From an uncultured Chthonomonas sp. (GTDB taxonomy: Bacteria > Armatimonadota > Chthonomonadetes > Chthonomonadales > CAJBBX01): a DNA stretch of 32,684 nucleotides. The stretch spans positions 1 to 32,684 of the forward strand of contig CAISJD010000202.1 in the NCBI GenBank assembly GCA_903885605.1, given 5' to 3'. Below the pieces are notes generated by a model. It made no database searches. It was not told where the DNA came from and worked only from the letters and a program-made list of their open reading frames with translations. Position 1 is the first letter of the stretch. Every line of letters starts with the position of its first letter. Positions 22,301 through 29,049 of the stretch are shown piece after piece. A program made the position numbers and the translations under genes.

Positions 22301-23404
22301 CGAGCCCGTTGCGTTCAGCTTGGTGAGCACGGCATCGAACGTGCCGCCGCCGTAGGATGCCTGCACCACTCCCGGCGTGGTCGGGTAGTTATTGGATGTC
22401 GTGTACCCGGCAATGTAGGCGTTGCCGGAAGCGTCCACGTCGATCATGCTCCCGGAATCGAGTTGTGAGCCGCCGATGAAGGTGGAGTAGACCATCGCGC
22501 TCCCCGACGGGTTCATCTTCGTGACCACCACGTCATAGTTGCCCTGGTTGGCGGCACGGTAAGCACCCGCTGTGGTGGGGTAGTCGGGCGAGTTGGCCTC
22601 TCCGACCACGAAGATATTCCCTGCGGCGTCGTTGGTTACGCCATAGACGGTGTCCGACTGGAAGCCGCCGATATGGGTTACGTACTGGAAGGCCGGGTCG
22701 ATGACCAGCGGCCGCCGGGCATCGTAGGGGCCCAGGTCAAACGCCACGCGCGTCGCCTTGCCGCCGCGGGCACGGGTCACGCGGTAGGACGAGGTGACCG
22801 GCCTCCGCCTGCCGCTGATGACCTGATACGACACCGGCCTGCGCCACCGCACATCGCCGTCCGCCGTGCCGACCACGAGATCGCCGCCCGACACCCTGAC
22901 CGGGCCCGGCGCCGAGACCTCGAGCAGAATGCTCCGCGGGTCTGCCCCTGGCGCCACAACGTAGTCGCACTCCATCTCGCCCCTGGCGCTGTAGTAACGC
23001 ACGTCGATGCCGGGATAGAGATCCGCCGACCGAACGCTGCCATACCCGGCCATACCGGTGCGCCAGTCCTCGCGGCGACCTACCAGGTGGTTGGTGGCGC
23101 CGGGCAGCAGTCCCTCGCCCGTCACCGAACGGCCTTTCCCGCCGATCGCCCTGATGGCAATGGAGCTGCGCGGCAGGGCGATCACGACCGAGTCGCACGT
23201 AACAAAGAGCGACGAACGGCTACCCCGGGCGACGTACCGGACTTCGGACGGGTAGCGGCCGGCGTTGGCCTCGAACCGGGATGGGAGGTTCGGGGCCATG
23301 CCGGGCCCATGGCCGGCGCCGGCCGGGCCTGAGGCAAACACCGTCACGGCCGTTGCGAGAGAGCTGAGCCGGGCCGCTGCCCGACCGCAACGTACCACCG
23401 TCAT
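19346..23404 (-). CDS. Very large exported protein: DUF7948-type N-domain, seven SBBP repeats, cadherin-like and Ig-like modules
   Basis: The protein is 1352 aa. The first about 31 residues look like a signal peptide. Residues about 40-235 begin FEANAGRYPSEVRYVARG and resemble the N-domain found before SBBP (beta-propeller) repeats. About 240-690 contain seven repeats of about 60-66 residues (YST-IGG ... DVAVD-GN-FVVG-T-S-FP ... DA-VTK-N), enough for one seven-bladed propeller. Residues 691-965 form three cadherin-like/VCBS-type modules, two of them closely alike (TEDIAKAITL...DPDGNP, WTYTP...Y.G.DSFTF). About 966-1352 form four Ig-like modules. I see no LPXTG, PEP-CTERM or Por-type tail, so anchoring is unclear. 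A surface adhesion or ligand-binding role is inferred. The ATG has AGGAGG seven bases upstream. Confidence 0.85.
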   Translation of the reverse strand: MTVVRCGRAAARLSSLATAVTVFASGPAGAGHGPGMAPNLPSRFEANAGRYPSEVRYVARGSRSSLFVTCDSVVIALPRSSIAIRAIGGKGRSVTGEGLLPGATNHLVGRREDWRTGMAGYGSVRSADLYPGIDVRYYSARGEMECDYVVAPGADPRSILLEVSAPGPVRVSGGDLVVGTADGDVRWRRPVSYQVISGRRRPVTSSYRVTRARGGKATRVAFDLGPYDARRPLVIDPAFQYVTHIGGFQSDTVYGVTNDAAGNIFVVGEANSPDYPTTAGAYRAANQGNYDVVVTKMNPSGSAMVYSTFIGGSQLDSGSMIDVDASGNAYIAGYTTSNNYPTTPGVVQASYGGGTFDAVLTKLNATGSAIVYSTYIGGNKADKAHDVAVDGAGQAVVVGETASSGFPTLGGYAYSGNIDAFVTQVNASCTSRLISRCIGGAADDWANGCRYDIGGNVELVGVTASANFPVTPGALQPLPGGGTDAFVSKVSAGTGAIAACTYLGGATDDVANSLAATPLGNVFVCGQTFSTNFPVSPTAYQATRIGLSAGFVTKINQTLTGILYSTYLGGLRNTYCTAVAMNSNASRVFVVGSTDSIDFPVTSDAYQKVNAGNTDGIIVEMDGTLDHVLYATYMGGSNDDQFTDVTMSTDGIVYLSGDTHSTDFPVTANAYQPTNLGNRNGIVATFRYNTGPSADAQSVSATEDIAKAITLTGSDPDGNPITYAIATQPLHGTLTGSGSSWTYTPDADYNGPDSFTFTASDDVTTSAPATVSITVGAVNDAPTATPQTVGVTEDIAKAITLAGTDPDGNPLTYTVLTQPTHGALTGSGSSWTYTPSAEYSGSDSFTFKVNDGTVDSVPATVTLNVAAVNDPPTVGTNSYTVDADGTLTVTSPGVLAGASDPDGPSALIARSASTPAHGAVTLNADGSFTYTPSSPTYKGTDSFTYEAYDGSAATTGTANITIRGLTAITAGAAAGTVLQPISLTATLTWNGTPIAGVTVKFTTPDGQTLTGTTNASGLATASYTPPSGTYGALTYTATFEGNSEYMPISDTGDVTISRVGTQIIADTAASWLVGNMCYVPTTTTTTIGQAVPNGTVRYTLPDASTFDDVTNIDGIAELYWDVPARQRTCTIYARFQGDGVHAPCETSIVVSLPITTHISVVGGKAYAGNRCSLVAYLWEGAALYGIPGKTLTYSLGGTTIGSAPTVGTYGKAALTYTVPAATAAGNHTLTVSFAGDTDWPATTNTGTLQVLAAKKNTYVWVHSHGAARNVPTKLTCYLYDYRPNGDLLPMASKPIEFRIATTTVAAVSTGADGKAWVAYIPSSAGALTQTMSYAGDDEYNPATNTGTLTVAP

Positions 23405-23657
23405 GTCTCATCCTCCTGACGTGTCTGTGCGGCCGTCGAACGCCACCAGGGGGTATGACCACGACCCTTCGCGCGGTACGCACGATTCCGGGCGGCGACG
23501 GCAAACGCGGCCAAGCCGTAGCAGTCCTATTGGCAATCAGTTAGCGATTTGTGGCCTTGGAGTAGCCGCTTTATACCCCAACTCCCACGGTGAACGGTCG
23601 CGGGAACGCAGTACACAGGTCGGCAAGCCGTAAGCGTCAGAGGAGCTTGGGAGCGGT
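23405..23657. promoter_or_regulatory. 253-bp promoter region of the large surface-protein gene
   Basis: The stretch 23525-23580 is less GC-rich than its surroundings. On the minus strand it contains TATAAA (23575-23570), a possible -10 box, but I find no matching -35 box. Two near-identical short palindromes, CGGCCAAGCCGTA (23508-23520) and CGGCAAGCCGTA (23621-23632), flank it 113 bp apart. No small gene or structured RNA is recognised. Confidence 0.4.
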
Positions 23658-25625
23658 CTAGAAGATGAAGGTGCGGTACGTACTGATCCCCATGGCCCAG
23701 CCCCAGAGCGACCAGACCGCGGCGATGACGTAGTCGCCGAGGATCAGGCCCAGGAAGAAGGGCAGGGCCTGCCGGTACATGCGCGAGCCGCCGTACCTGA
23801 CTACCATGGACTTCAGGAGCCACCCGATGAAGATCGCCGACCAGAAGTACTCCAGCGCGTAGCTATTGGCCAGCGCGTAGCCGATGGGGTGGAACGGCCA
23901 CCAGAAGAAGCGCGCCTTGGCAAGCGCCAGCGCAAGGGTCACGGCCGCGCCTCCGCCGGTGAACGTGAGCGCCATGCCGTCCAGCGGCTTGGGGTTGTCG
24001 GTCCAGTCCTGCAGCCGGCTGAACGCCTCGCGGCCGATGCCCGTGGCGTAGGCCGCGATCTTCGGCGTGGCCTCCCCGCACCGGTAGAACGTATCAAGCA
24101 GCGCGAACCAGCCGAAGATCGAGCCGAGTAGCGCCGCCAGAACCATGGCCCAGACCAGGCGGCGGGCCTCCATGCCCAGCGTCTGTGCGGCCTTCATGCC
24201 CTCCAGCTGGTGCGGCATGGGGTGGCACCGGTAGCCCCGGTTGAACCAGAACATGAAGCTGAGGAGCGTCAGGTTCTGTTGCCCAAGCGCCTGGGAGCCG
24301 AAGAGCGAGACCACGAAGCGCTCGGGGTTCACCCAGTTCAGCTCGTGCGCGGGCGGCCCCAGCTCGGCGCGGACCCGCGTGATGCCGATGGAGAGGATGA
24401 AGTAGAACGCGAAGTAGACGATGGGCAGCCAGACCGACATTCCGGCCGCCACGCAGGCCCCGGTCAACACGGCCATGCCGCCGAGCAAGCCCAGCGCCGC
24501 GGCGCGGTACGAGATACCCGCATGCGGGTCGCTGCCGCCCTTCCACGCCATCACCAGCACGTCCTTCAGGTAGCCGCGGGAGAGCCAGACCATGGCCACC
24601 GAGAGGCCGATCCACGCGCCGGTGCCCTGCTCCTGGATGTACGGGATGCGGGCCAGGGCCGACGGCGCGCCGGGGTCGCGGAAGCCCCAGACCACGCATC
24701 CCACGTCGATGAGCTTCCGCAGCACGTAGAAGAACCAGCAGGAGAAGGCCAGGTCCAGCGGCAGGAAGAAGGCAAGCCCGATGGCGAACGGGAAGAAGCC
24801 CACGGGCATCCAGCCCAGCCCGTTCCAGGGCGGCGAGGCGGCGAAGTAGGGCCCCAGGTCCTGCAGCTTCAGGTGGAGGTGCGGCACCGAGGGGTAGAGG
24901 TAGTTCAGGTTGTTGAACGTCTGCACTACCACAGGTATGGCGAAGCCGAGCCAGAGCATGCGCTCGCGGTAGGTGGCCGTCGTCGTGATGGAGAGCGGAA
25001 TCTGGATGGTCGGGTAGGCGAGCTTCTCGTCATCGGTCCATCGCTTGCGGAGTAGCACGTTGAGGCAGAGCATCACCCAGGTGAGCAGCATGATAAAGGC
25101 CGTCCAGAAGAGGATCGGCGGAAGCCAGGCGGCCAGGTGCCGCGGGCTCCAGAAGGTGCTGTTGCCGATGTAGTAGCCCCGCAGGGCGTCGCGGTCGGCC
25201 GGAGCCATCCAGGTCGGCACGAAGCTGAAGAAGCGGTTAAGCCGGTTCGTGGGGTCGTCGAACCATCGCATGAAGCCCAGCACAGAGGGCAGGTTCTCGA
25301 GGCTGTCGCGGCCCATGACGGCCGAGCCCATGCTGAGCATGATGTAGACCGTCATCAGCTCGCCTTGCGAGAGGGCCAGGCCGGGCTTGCGCTTGGCGAT
25401 CGCCGCGTTGAGGCCGGTGAGCACCAGGATCATGAAGATCACGTGGAAGAAGAGGCTGACGCAGGTGCTGTCCAGCGAGTTCCACTGCATCTCCATGGCT
25501 GCCATCCAGAGGCAGCTCACGGGGATCAGCAGGGAGCCGAGCAGGACGGCCCGGCCGCTGACGCCGCGCGGCGTAGGCGGGGCCGTTGCGGGCGCGGGGG
25601 GCCGGTCCGTGAGGTCAGTTGCCAT
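23658..25625 (-). CDS. Large multi-pass membrane protein of DUF6785/DUF6784 type (OPT-transporter-like)
   Basis: A 655-residue protein with about 12 or more hydrophobic segments spread over its length. A short Pro/Ala-rich cytoplasmic N-terminus (about 1-24) precedes the first segment. The overall pattern resembles the DUF6785/DUF6784 proteins common in Armatimonadota and Planctomycetota: LSQGELMTVYIMLSMGSAVMGRDSLENLP (about 84-112), long charged loops with NWVNPERFVVS and HPMPHQLEGMKAA, then GGGAAVTLAL and a re-entrant C-terminus. They look like relatives of oligopeptide (OPT) transporters, but the substrate is unknown. The ATG at 25625 follows AGGGG by four bases. It overlaps the tail of the M61 gene by 100 bp. 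Its gene order (exported protein, peptidase, transporter) would fit peptide release followed by uptake, which is inference. Confidence 0.8.
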   Translation of the reverse strand: MATDLTDRPPAPATAPPTPRGVSGRAVLLGSLLIPVSCLWMAAMEMQWNSLDSTCVSLFFHVIFMILVLTGLNAAIAKRKPGLALSQGELMTVYIMLSMGSAVMGRDSLENLPSVLGFMRWFDDPTNRLNRFFSFVPTWMAPADRDALRGYYIGNSTFWSPRHLAAWLPPILFWTAFIMLLTWVMLCLNVLLRKRWTDDEKLAYPTIQIPLSITTTATYRERMLWLGFAIPVVVQTFNNLNYLYPSVPHLHLKLQDLGPYFAASPPWNGLGWMPVGFFPFAIGLAFFLPLDLAFSCWFFYVLRKLIDVGCVVWGFRDPGAPSALARIPYIQEQGTGAWIGLSVAMVWLSRGYLKDVLVMAWKGGSDPHAGISYRAAALGLLGGMAVLTGACVAAGMSVWLPIVYFAFYFILSIGITRVRAELGPPAHELNWVNPERFVVSLFGSQALGQQNLTLLSFMFWFNRGYRCHPMPHQLEGMKAAQTLGMEARRLVWAMVLAALLGSIFGWFALLDTFYRCGEATPKIAAYATGIGREAFSRLQDWTDNPKPLDGMALTFTGGGAAVTLALALAKARFFWWPFHPIGYALANSYALEYFWSAIFIGWLLKSMVVRYGGSRMYRQALPFFLGLILGDYVIAAVWSLWGWAMGISTYRTFIF

Positions 25626-27265
25626 TTCGCCCCTAGGTTCACCGGAAGGCGCACGTGATCCTTCCTCGGCGCCCCTGTCTCGGCGGGATGCGGCTCCGCA
25701 ACGGCGTCGCGGCCCCAGAGCCAGGCGTCACGCCGGGCGCGCGTCTCCGCGAAGGCGGAGGGATCGACGGCGAGGACGACCCCGGATCGGGTGCGCTCCA
25801 GGCGTAACCCCAACGCCTCGGCGGCCCAATCGAAGGGCATGGGCCCAACGCCGGCCACCAGCCGGTCGTAGTCCGACGCCATCTCGGAGCCCGTCAGGGC
25901 CAGCACGCACTCGCGAAGATTCGCCGGCGCGTAGCCGGGCTTCGGCGGGCTGTAGAGCGGCAACATACGGCGCAGGACATCCTCCAGGCCTCGGACGCCC
26001 TGCGAGCCGCGGCGCACGGCGGCATCCAGGCAGAAGCCGATCAGTGCGCCCTTGAGGTAGTAGCTCATGCCGGCGTAACCGCTGCTCTGGCCACCTTCCC
26101 AGACGCGGCGGCTTGCCTCCTCGGCGCTCACATTGGCCGCCGCGGGTGTGGCCTCGTACTGGGCGATGTCATCACCGAGCCAGTTCAGGAACTCCGCCTG
26201 CGTGATCTGCCCCGAGCGGAAGAGGACCAACCGGGCGAGGTACTCCGTGACGCCCTCGGCGAACCAGAGGGTCGGGCAACGCAATGGCGTGCGGTAGTCG
26301 TAGGGGATCATCCCCTGCGGCCGCAGGCGCTTCACGTTCCAGGCGTGGAGGAACTCGTGGCAGGCCAGCGCTGAGAACATCGCGTTGGGCGCGCCCGACC
26401 ATGCCACACGGGCCGAGTCGGCGTGCTCAAGCCCTCCCCCCTTGTTGCCGCCGTCGACGAAGAGGGCGTAGCGCTTGAAGGGCGCTGGGCCGAGCATGGC
26501 CGCGGCCGATGCCACCACGGGCCGGAACCGCGCCGCCGGCGGCCCGGCCTCCATGGGCGCGCCGGGACCGAAGGTGGCCACGGTCACCCGAATGCCGGCC
26601 TCAAGGAACGTGGCCTCGTCGCGCCGGCCCACGAGGATCGGCGCATCGACGAGGTCGTCGTAGCTCGGCGCCGTGAACCCGCCTGGCTCGCCGGCCTGCT
26701 CCTGCAGCGGGCAGAGGGCGGCGCTCCAGCCCGGCGGAGCCTCCACGGTCAGCGCCACGGGTTCGGACTGCCGATCCTGAACCAGCATCAGGAGCGCCGG
26801 GCCGCTGAAGAACGCATAGCGGTCGGTGACAATCGCGTTCTCCGAGAAGAGGCCCGCCTCCTGATTGGGTACCGCGTAGCGCACACGTACCTCGGCGCCG
26901 CGGGTGGCCACCTCCCACAGGTCGCGCTCCGGCCGGCTCACGGCCAGCGGCGCGCCGTCGGGCGTGGCCGCGCTGAACTCCGTGACGCCGCGCCAGTGGT
27001 TCTGGAGACGGTAGTCGCCGGGGGTCCAGGATGGCATCACGACCCGCAACGGGCGGCCCGCCTTCAGTCCCGCGACCGCTATCTCGACGCGGGTCCGGCC
27101 GGCCCGGCCGGCCACGGGCGGCTCAGGCCGCACAGTGTAGCGAATCTGGGGGACGACAGGCGCGGCAAGGGCGGCCGATGCGGCGACCAGCCAGGCCGCC
27201 GTCGCAACGCCGCGCAGCCAGGCCCAGGCGCTGCCGCCGAGCCTACGCGCCGCCGCGGTTCTCAC
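25526..27265 (-). CDS. M61-family (glycyl aminopeptidase-like) metallopeptidase, C-terminal PDZ domain apparently lost
   Basis: The protein is 579 aa. A signal peptide is likely (WLVAASAALAAP, 25-36). The N-terminal beta-domain has the family's MPSWTPGDYRL (77-87) and DDLVDAPILVG (203-213). The zinc site is HEFLH (H303, E304, H307) followed by AWNVKRLRP, and E337 in WFAEG is the third ligand. All catalytic residues are present. Family members usually end with a PDZ domain. Here its expected start (ALGLRLERTRSGVVLAVDPS, about 484-503) is followed by unrelated basic, Pro/Arg-rich sequence. From residue 547 on, this tail overlaps the next gene, so the end looks like a read-through after truncation. 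The GTG start overlaps the upstream gene by 23 bp with no strong ribosome binding site, so coupling is likely. Confidence 0.82.
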   Translation of the reverse strand: MRTAAARRLGGSAWAWLRGVATAAWLVAASAALAAPVVPQIRYTVRPEPPVAGRAGRTRVEIAVAGLKAGRPLRVVMPSWTPGDYRLQNHWRGVTEFSAATPDGAPLAVSRPERDLWEVATRGAEVRVRYAVPNQEAGLFSENAIVTDRYAFFSGPALLMLVQDRQSEPVALTVEAPPGWSAALCPLQEQAGEPGGFTAPSYDDLVDAPILVGRRDEATFLEAGIRVTVATFGPGAPMEAGPPAARFRPVVASAAAMLGPAPFKRYALFVDGGNKGGGLEHADSARVAWSGAPNAMFSALACHEFLHAWNVKRLRPQGMIPYDYRTPLRCPTLWFAEGVTEYLARLVLFRSGQITQAEFLNWLGDDIAQYEATPAAANVSAEEASRRVWEGGQSSGYAGMSYYLKGALIGFCLDAAVRRGSQGVRGLEDVLRRMLPLYSPPKPGYAPANLRECVLALTGSEMASDYDRLVAGVGPMPFDWAAEALGLRLERTRSGVVLAVDPSAFAETRARRDAWLWGRDAVAEPHPAETGAPRKDHVRLPVNLGAKWQLTSRTGPPRPQRPRLRRAASAAGPSCSAPC

Positions 27266-27650
27266 GTGGGTTCAGGAGCGGCACGGTCTTGCGGACGTTG
27301 GCCAGCCAGATCTCGGCCAGCCGGCGGGGCGAGCAGTTGTTGGCGGCGGCATCGGCGGCGGACACCGTGACGAGCACCTTGCCGTTGATCGTGATGGAGA
27401 CGGTCTCCTTGCTGGTCACCTTCAGGCAGATGTCCGCAGGCCCGATGGGCCTCGCAGCCACCGAGAGCATCTCTGTGAGGCGCTCGTCGAGCTGCTCCAC
27501 GCGCTGCTCGGGCGTCAGGCTCTTGTACGGAGCGCGTAGCCGCAGGACCTGCTGCCCGGCCACCGACCAGACGACGGGGTCGTCGGCGACGGCGTGGCCG
27601 GAAGACGTGACCGCAATCGCAATCGCGACAACAAGGATTGTGCAGCGCAT
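27243..27650 (-). CDS. Small exported protein of unknown function
   Basis: A 135-residue protein. The signal peptide is MRCTILVVAIAIAVTSSGHAVA. The mature part reads VVWSVAGQQVLRLRAPYKSLTPEQRVEQLDERL, then a beta strand pair (VSITINGKVLVTVSAADAAANN) and a helix. The SLTPEQRVEQLDERL plus INGKVLVTV pattern resembles the periplasmic N-terminal region of some mechanosensitive channels, here without the channel. The ATG at 27650 is chosen because GGAGG lies seven bases upstream and the signal peptide starts there. The longer in-frame opening to 27773 would run through the promoter region. It is first of a minus-strand set with the M61 peptidase (23-bp overlap) and the OPT-like protein. It may be a small partner or regulator of one of them. 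Confidence 0.7.
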   Translation of the reverse strand: MRCTILVVAIAIAVTSSGHAVADDPVVWSVAGQQVLRLRAPYKSLTPEQRVEQLDERLTEMLSVAARPIGPADICLKVTSKETVSITINGKVLVTVSAADAAANNCSPRRLAEIWLANVRKTVPLLNPRENRGGA

Positions 27651-27787
27651 GGTGCCACCTCCGATGCCGGACCAGGCTATCGCGGCGTCGCCGCAACCAG
27701 GGACCCGGCCACAGCAGTATACGGTATATACGCACCGGCCATGGCGGCCGGACGCCATAGGTATAATCCGCACCTGAGAGGGCCACC
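27651..27787. promoter_or_regulatory. Divergent promoter region between the small exported protein and coiled-coil genes
   Basis: On the plus strand a perfect -10 box TATAAT (27762-27767) lies 20 bp upstream of the ATG at 27788, giving a leader of about 14 bases. On the minus strand TATACT (27722-27717) lies about 66 bp upstream of its ATG. Neither has a good -35 box at 17 bp. GTATATAC (27725-27732) is a perfect palindrome between them, and GGCCATGGC-type sequence lies at about 27738-27746. Confidence 0.65.
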
Positions 27788-28126
27788 ATGCAGGAAGACC
27801 TTGAGCAGGCGATTGACGAGGCGCTGGACGGCCGGCCCCGAGCCGCCGCCCTGGTAGAGATGGCCGAGGCGCTGCAGGACAGGCGCGACCGGCTTCGAGC
27901 CGAGCTGCGGGGCTCGACCGACGAGGCCCGCGCCAAGGAGCTACGCACCCGGCTACGCGAGACGGAGCGCCAGTTGGAGGTGCTGCGCGAGGAGCACGCC
28001 ATCACCGAGTTCGTGGAGATGTCGGTGAAGGCCGCCGTACTCAGGGCCGCGCCCTCGCCGGACCAGCAGCAGAGCCCCGACTTGCCGGGCGCCTCATCGG
28101 TCCCAACGGGCGACGACGACTATTGA
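27788..28126 (+). CDS. Small coiled-coil protein of unknown function
   Basis: The protein is 112 aa. Residues about 1-85 are an almost continuous charged helix (AEALQDRRDRLRAELRG, RLRETERQLEVLREEH) with heptad spacing, so a coiled coil is likely. The last about 25 residues are disordered, Pro/Ser/Asp-rich. There is no signal peptide or membrane segment. The perfect TATAAT 20 bp upstream marks it as the first gene of a plus-strand operon. The stop overlaps the TTG start of the EamA gene by four bases (TTGA), which suggests coupled translation. No family is recognised. It may be a small structural or regulatory partner of a neighbouring protein. Confidence 0.7.
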   Translation: MQEDLEQAIDEALDGRPRAAALVEMAEALQDRRDRLRAELRGSTDEARAKELRTRLRETERQLEVLREEHAITEFVEMSVKAAVLRAAPSPDQQQSPDLPGASSVPTGDDDY

Positions 28127-29025
28127 GCGGCCCGGCATCGCGCGCCAGGGTAGGCATCGCCTTTGCGGTCACCATACTGCTGTGGGGCTCGGCTTTCCCA
28201 GCGATCCGGTACGCGGTCCGCTCCTTCTCGCCGGCCCACCTCACGCTGCTCCGCTTCCTCTTCGGCTGCGCCGCCATGACGATGATCGCTGTCGTCGGCC
28301 GCGTGCCGATCCCGCCCGCGCGGCTCCTGCCACGGGTCGCCCTGATCGGCGTCATGGGTTCGGTGGGCTACCATCTGGCGCTCAACTTCGGGCTCCGGAC
28401 CGTCTCTGCGGCGGCCGGCAGCCTCATCGTCAATCTCTCGCCGGTCCTCACGGCCATCCTGGCCCGGACCTACCTGCGCGAGAGGATGGGGATGCGCGGC
28501 TGGTCGGGCTTGGCGCTGGCTGTGGCGGGCGGCGCCGTCATCGCCTCCGGTGAGCTGGCGGCCCAGAAGATGGGCGTGCGCATGGCTCCCACCGGCATCG
28601 TGCTGCTCTTCTTCTGCGCCGGCTGCTGGAGCGTGGTGACCGTGATCCAGAAGCCCATGATGCGGAGCCTCTCTCCGTCGCAGGTGGGCGTCTGGTCGGT
28701 CCTCATCGGCACCGTCCCGTTGCTTGCCCTCTCCGGCGGGCTTCCCGCCGCAGTGGCTTCAGCCCCGCGCGAGGCGCTGGCAGCGGTGGCCTACCTGGGC
28801 ATCGGACCGATCGGCGTGGCCTACCTCACCTGGAACTACTGCCTCCACCGGCTCCCCGCTTCCAAGCTCTCGGCGGCCACCTACGTGTTGCCCGCGGTCG
28901 CCATGTTGGTGGCCTGGGTCTGGCCCGGCGAGGCGCCCAGGGCCACCACCGTCGTCGGGGGAGGGATCGCCCTGCTCGGCGTCGTATTGGTCACCACGGA
29001 CCGGCAGATCGGCATAGCCGACTGA
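28123..29025 (+). CDS. EamA/DMT-superfamily transporter
   Basis: A 300-residue protein with about ten hydrophobic segments arranged as two similar halves (each an EamA domain of about 130 residues). LLWGSAFPAIRYAVRSFSP (19-37) in the first half and FFCAGCWSVVTVIQKP (162-177) in the second sit where the family has its conserved segments. EamA/DMT proteins move small metabolites, often exporting amino acids, nucleotides or sugars across the inner membrane. The start is TTG at 28123, overlapping the previous stop by four bases. This is a plausible coupled start because no better in-frame one lies earlier than the first membrane segment. The sulfatase gene begins 24 bp after its stop. Its substrate is unknown, and export of an organosulfur or sugar product would fit the operon only as a guess. 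Confidence 0.85.
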   Translation: MSGPASRARVGIAFAVTILLWGSAFPAIRYAVRSFSPAHLTLLRFLFGCAAMTMIAVVGRVPIPPARLLPRVALIGVMGSVGYHLALNFGLRTVSAAAGSLIVNLSPVLTAILARTYLRERMGMRGWSGLALAVAGGAVIASGELAAQKMGVRMAPTGIVLLFFCAGCWSVVTVIQKPMMRSLSPSQVGVWSVLIGTVPLLALSGGLPAAVASAPREALAAVAYLGIGPIGVAYLTWNYCLHRLPASKLSAATYVLPAVAMLVAWVWPGEAPRATTVVGGGIALLGVVLVTTDRQIGIAD

Positions 29026-29049
29026 CCACTCACGCACGGCGGAGACGCG

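Noticed and set aside
23405-23657. Cyclic-di-GMP (GEMM) riboswitch before the surface-protein gene
   Set aside because: I looked for the conserved GEMM stem and loop sequences on the minus strand and did not find them. The GCAAAC-like bases lie on the wrong strand.
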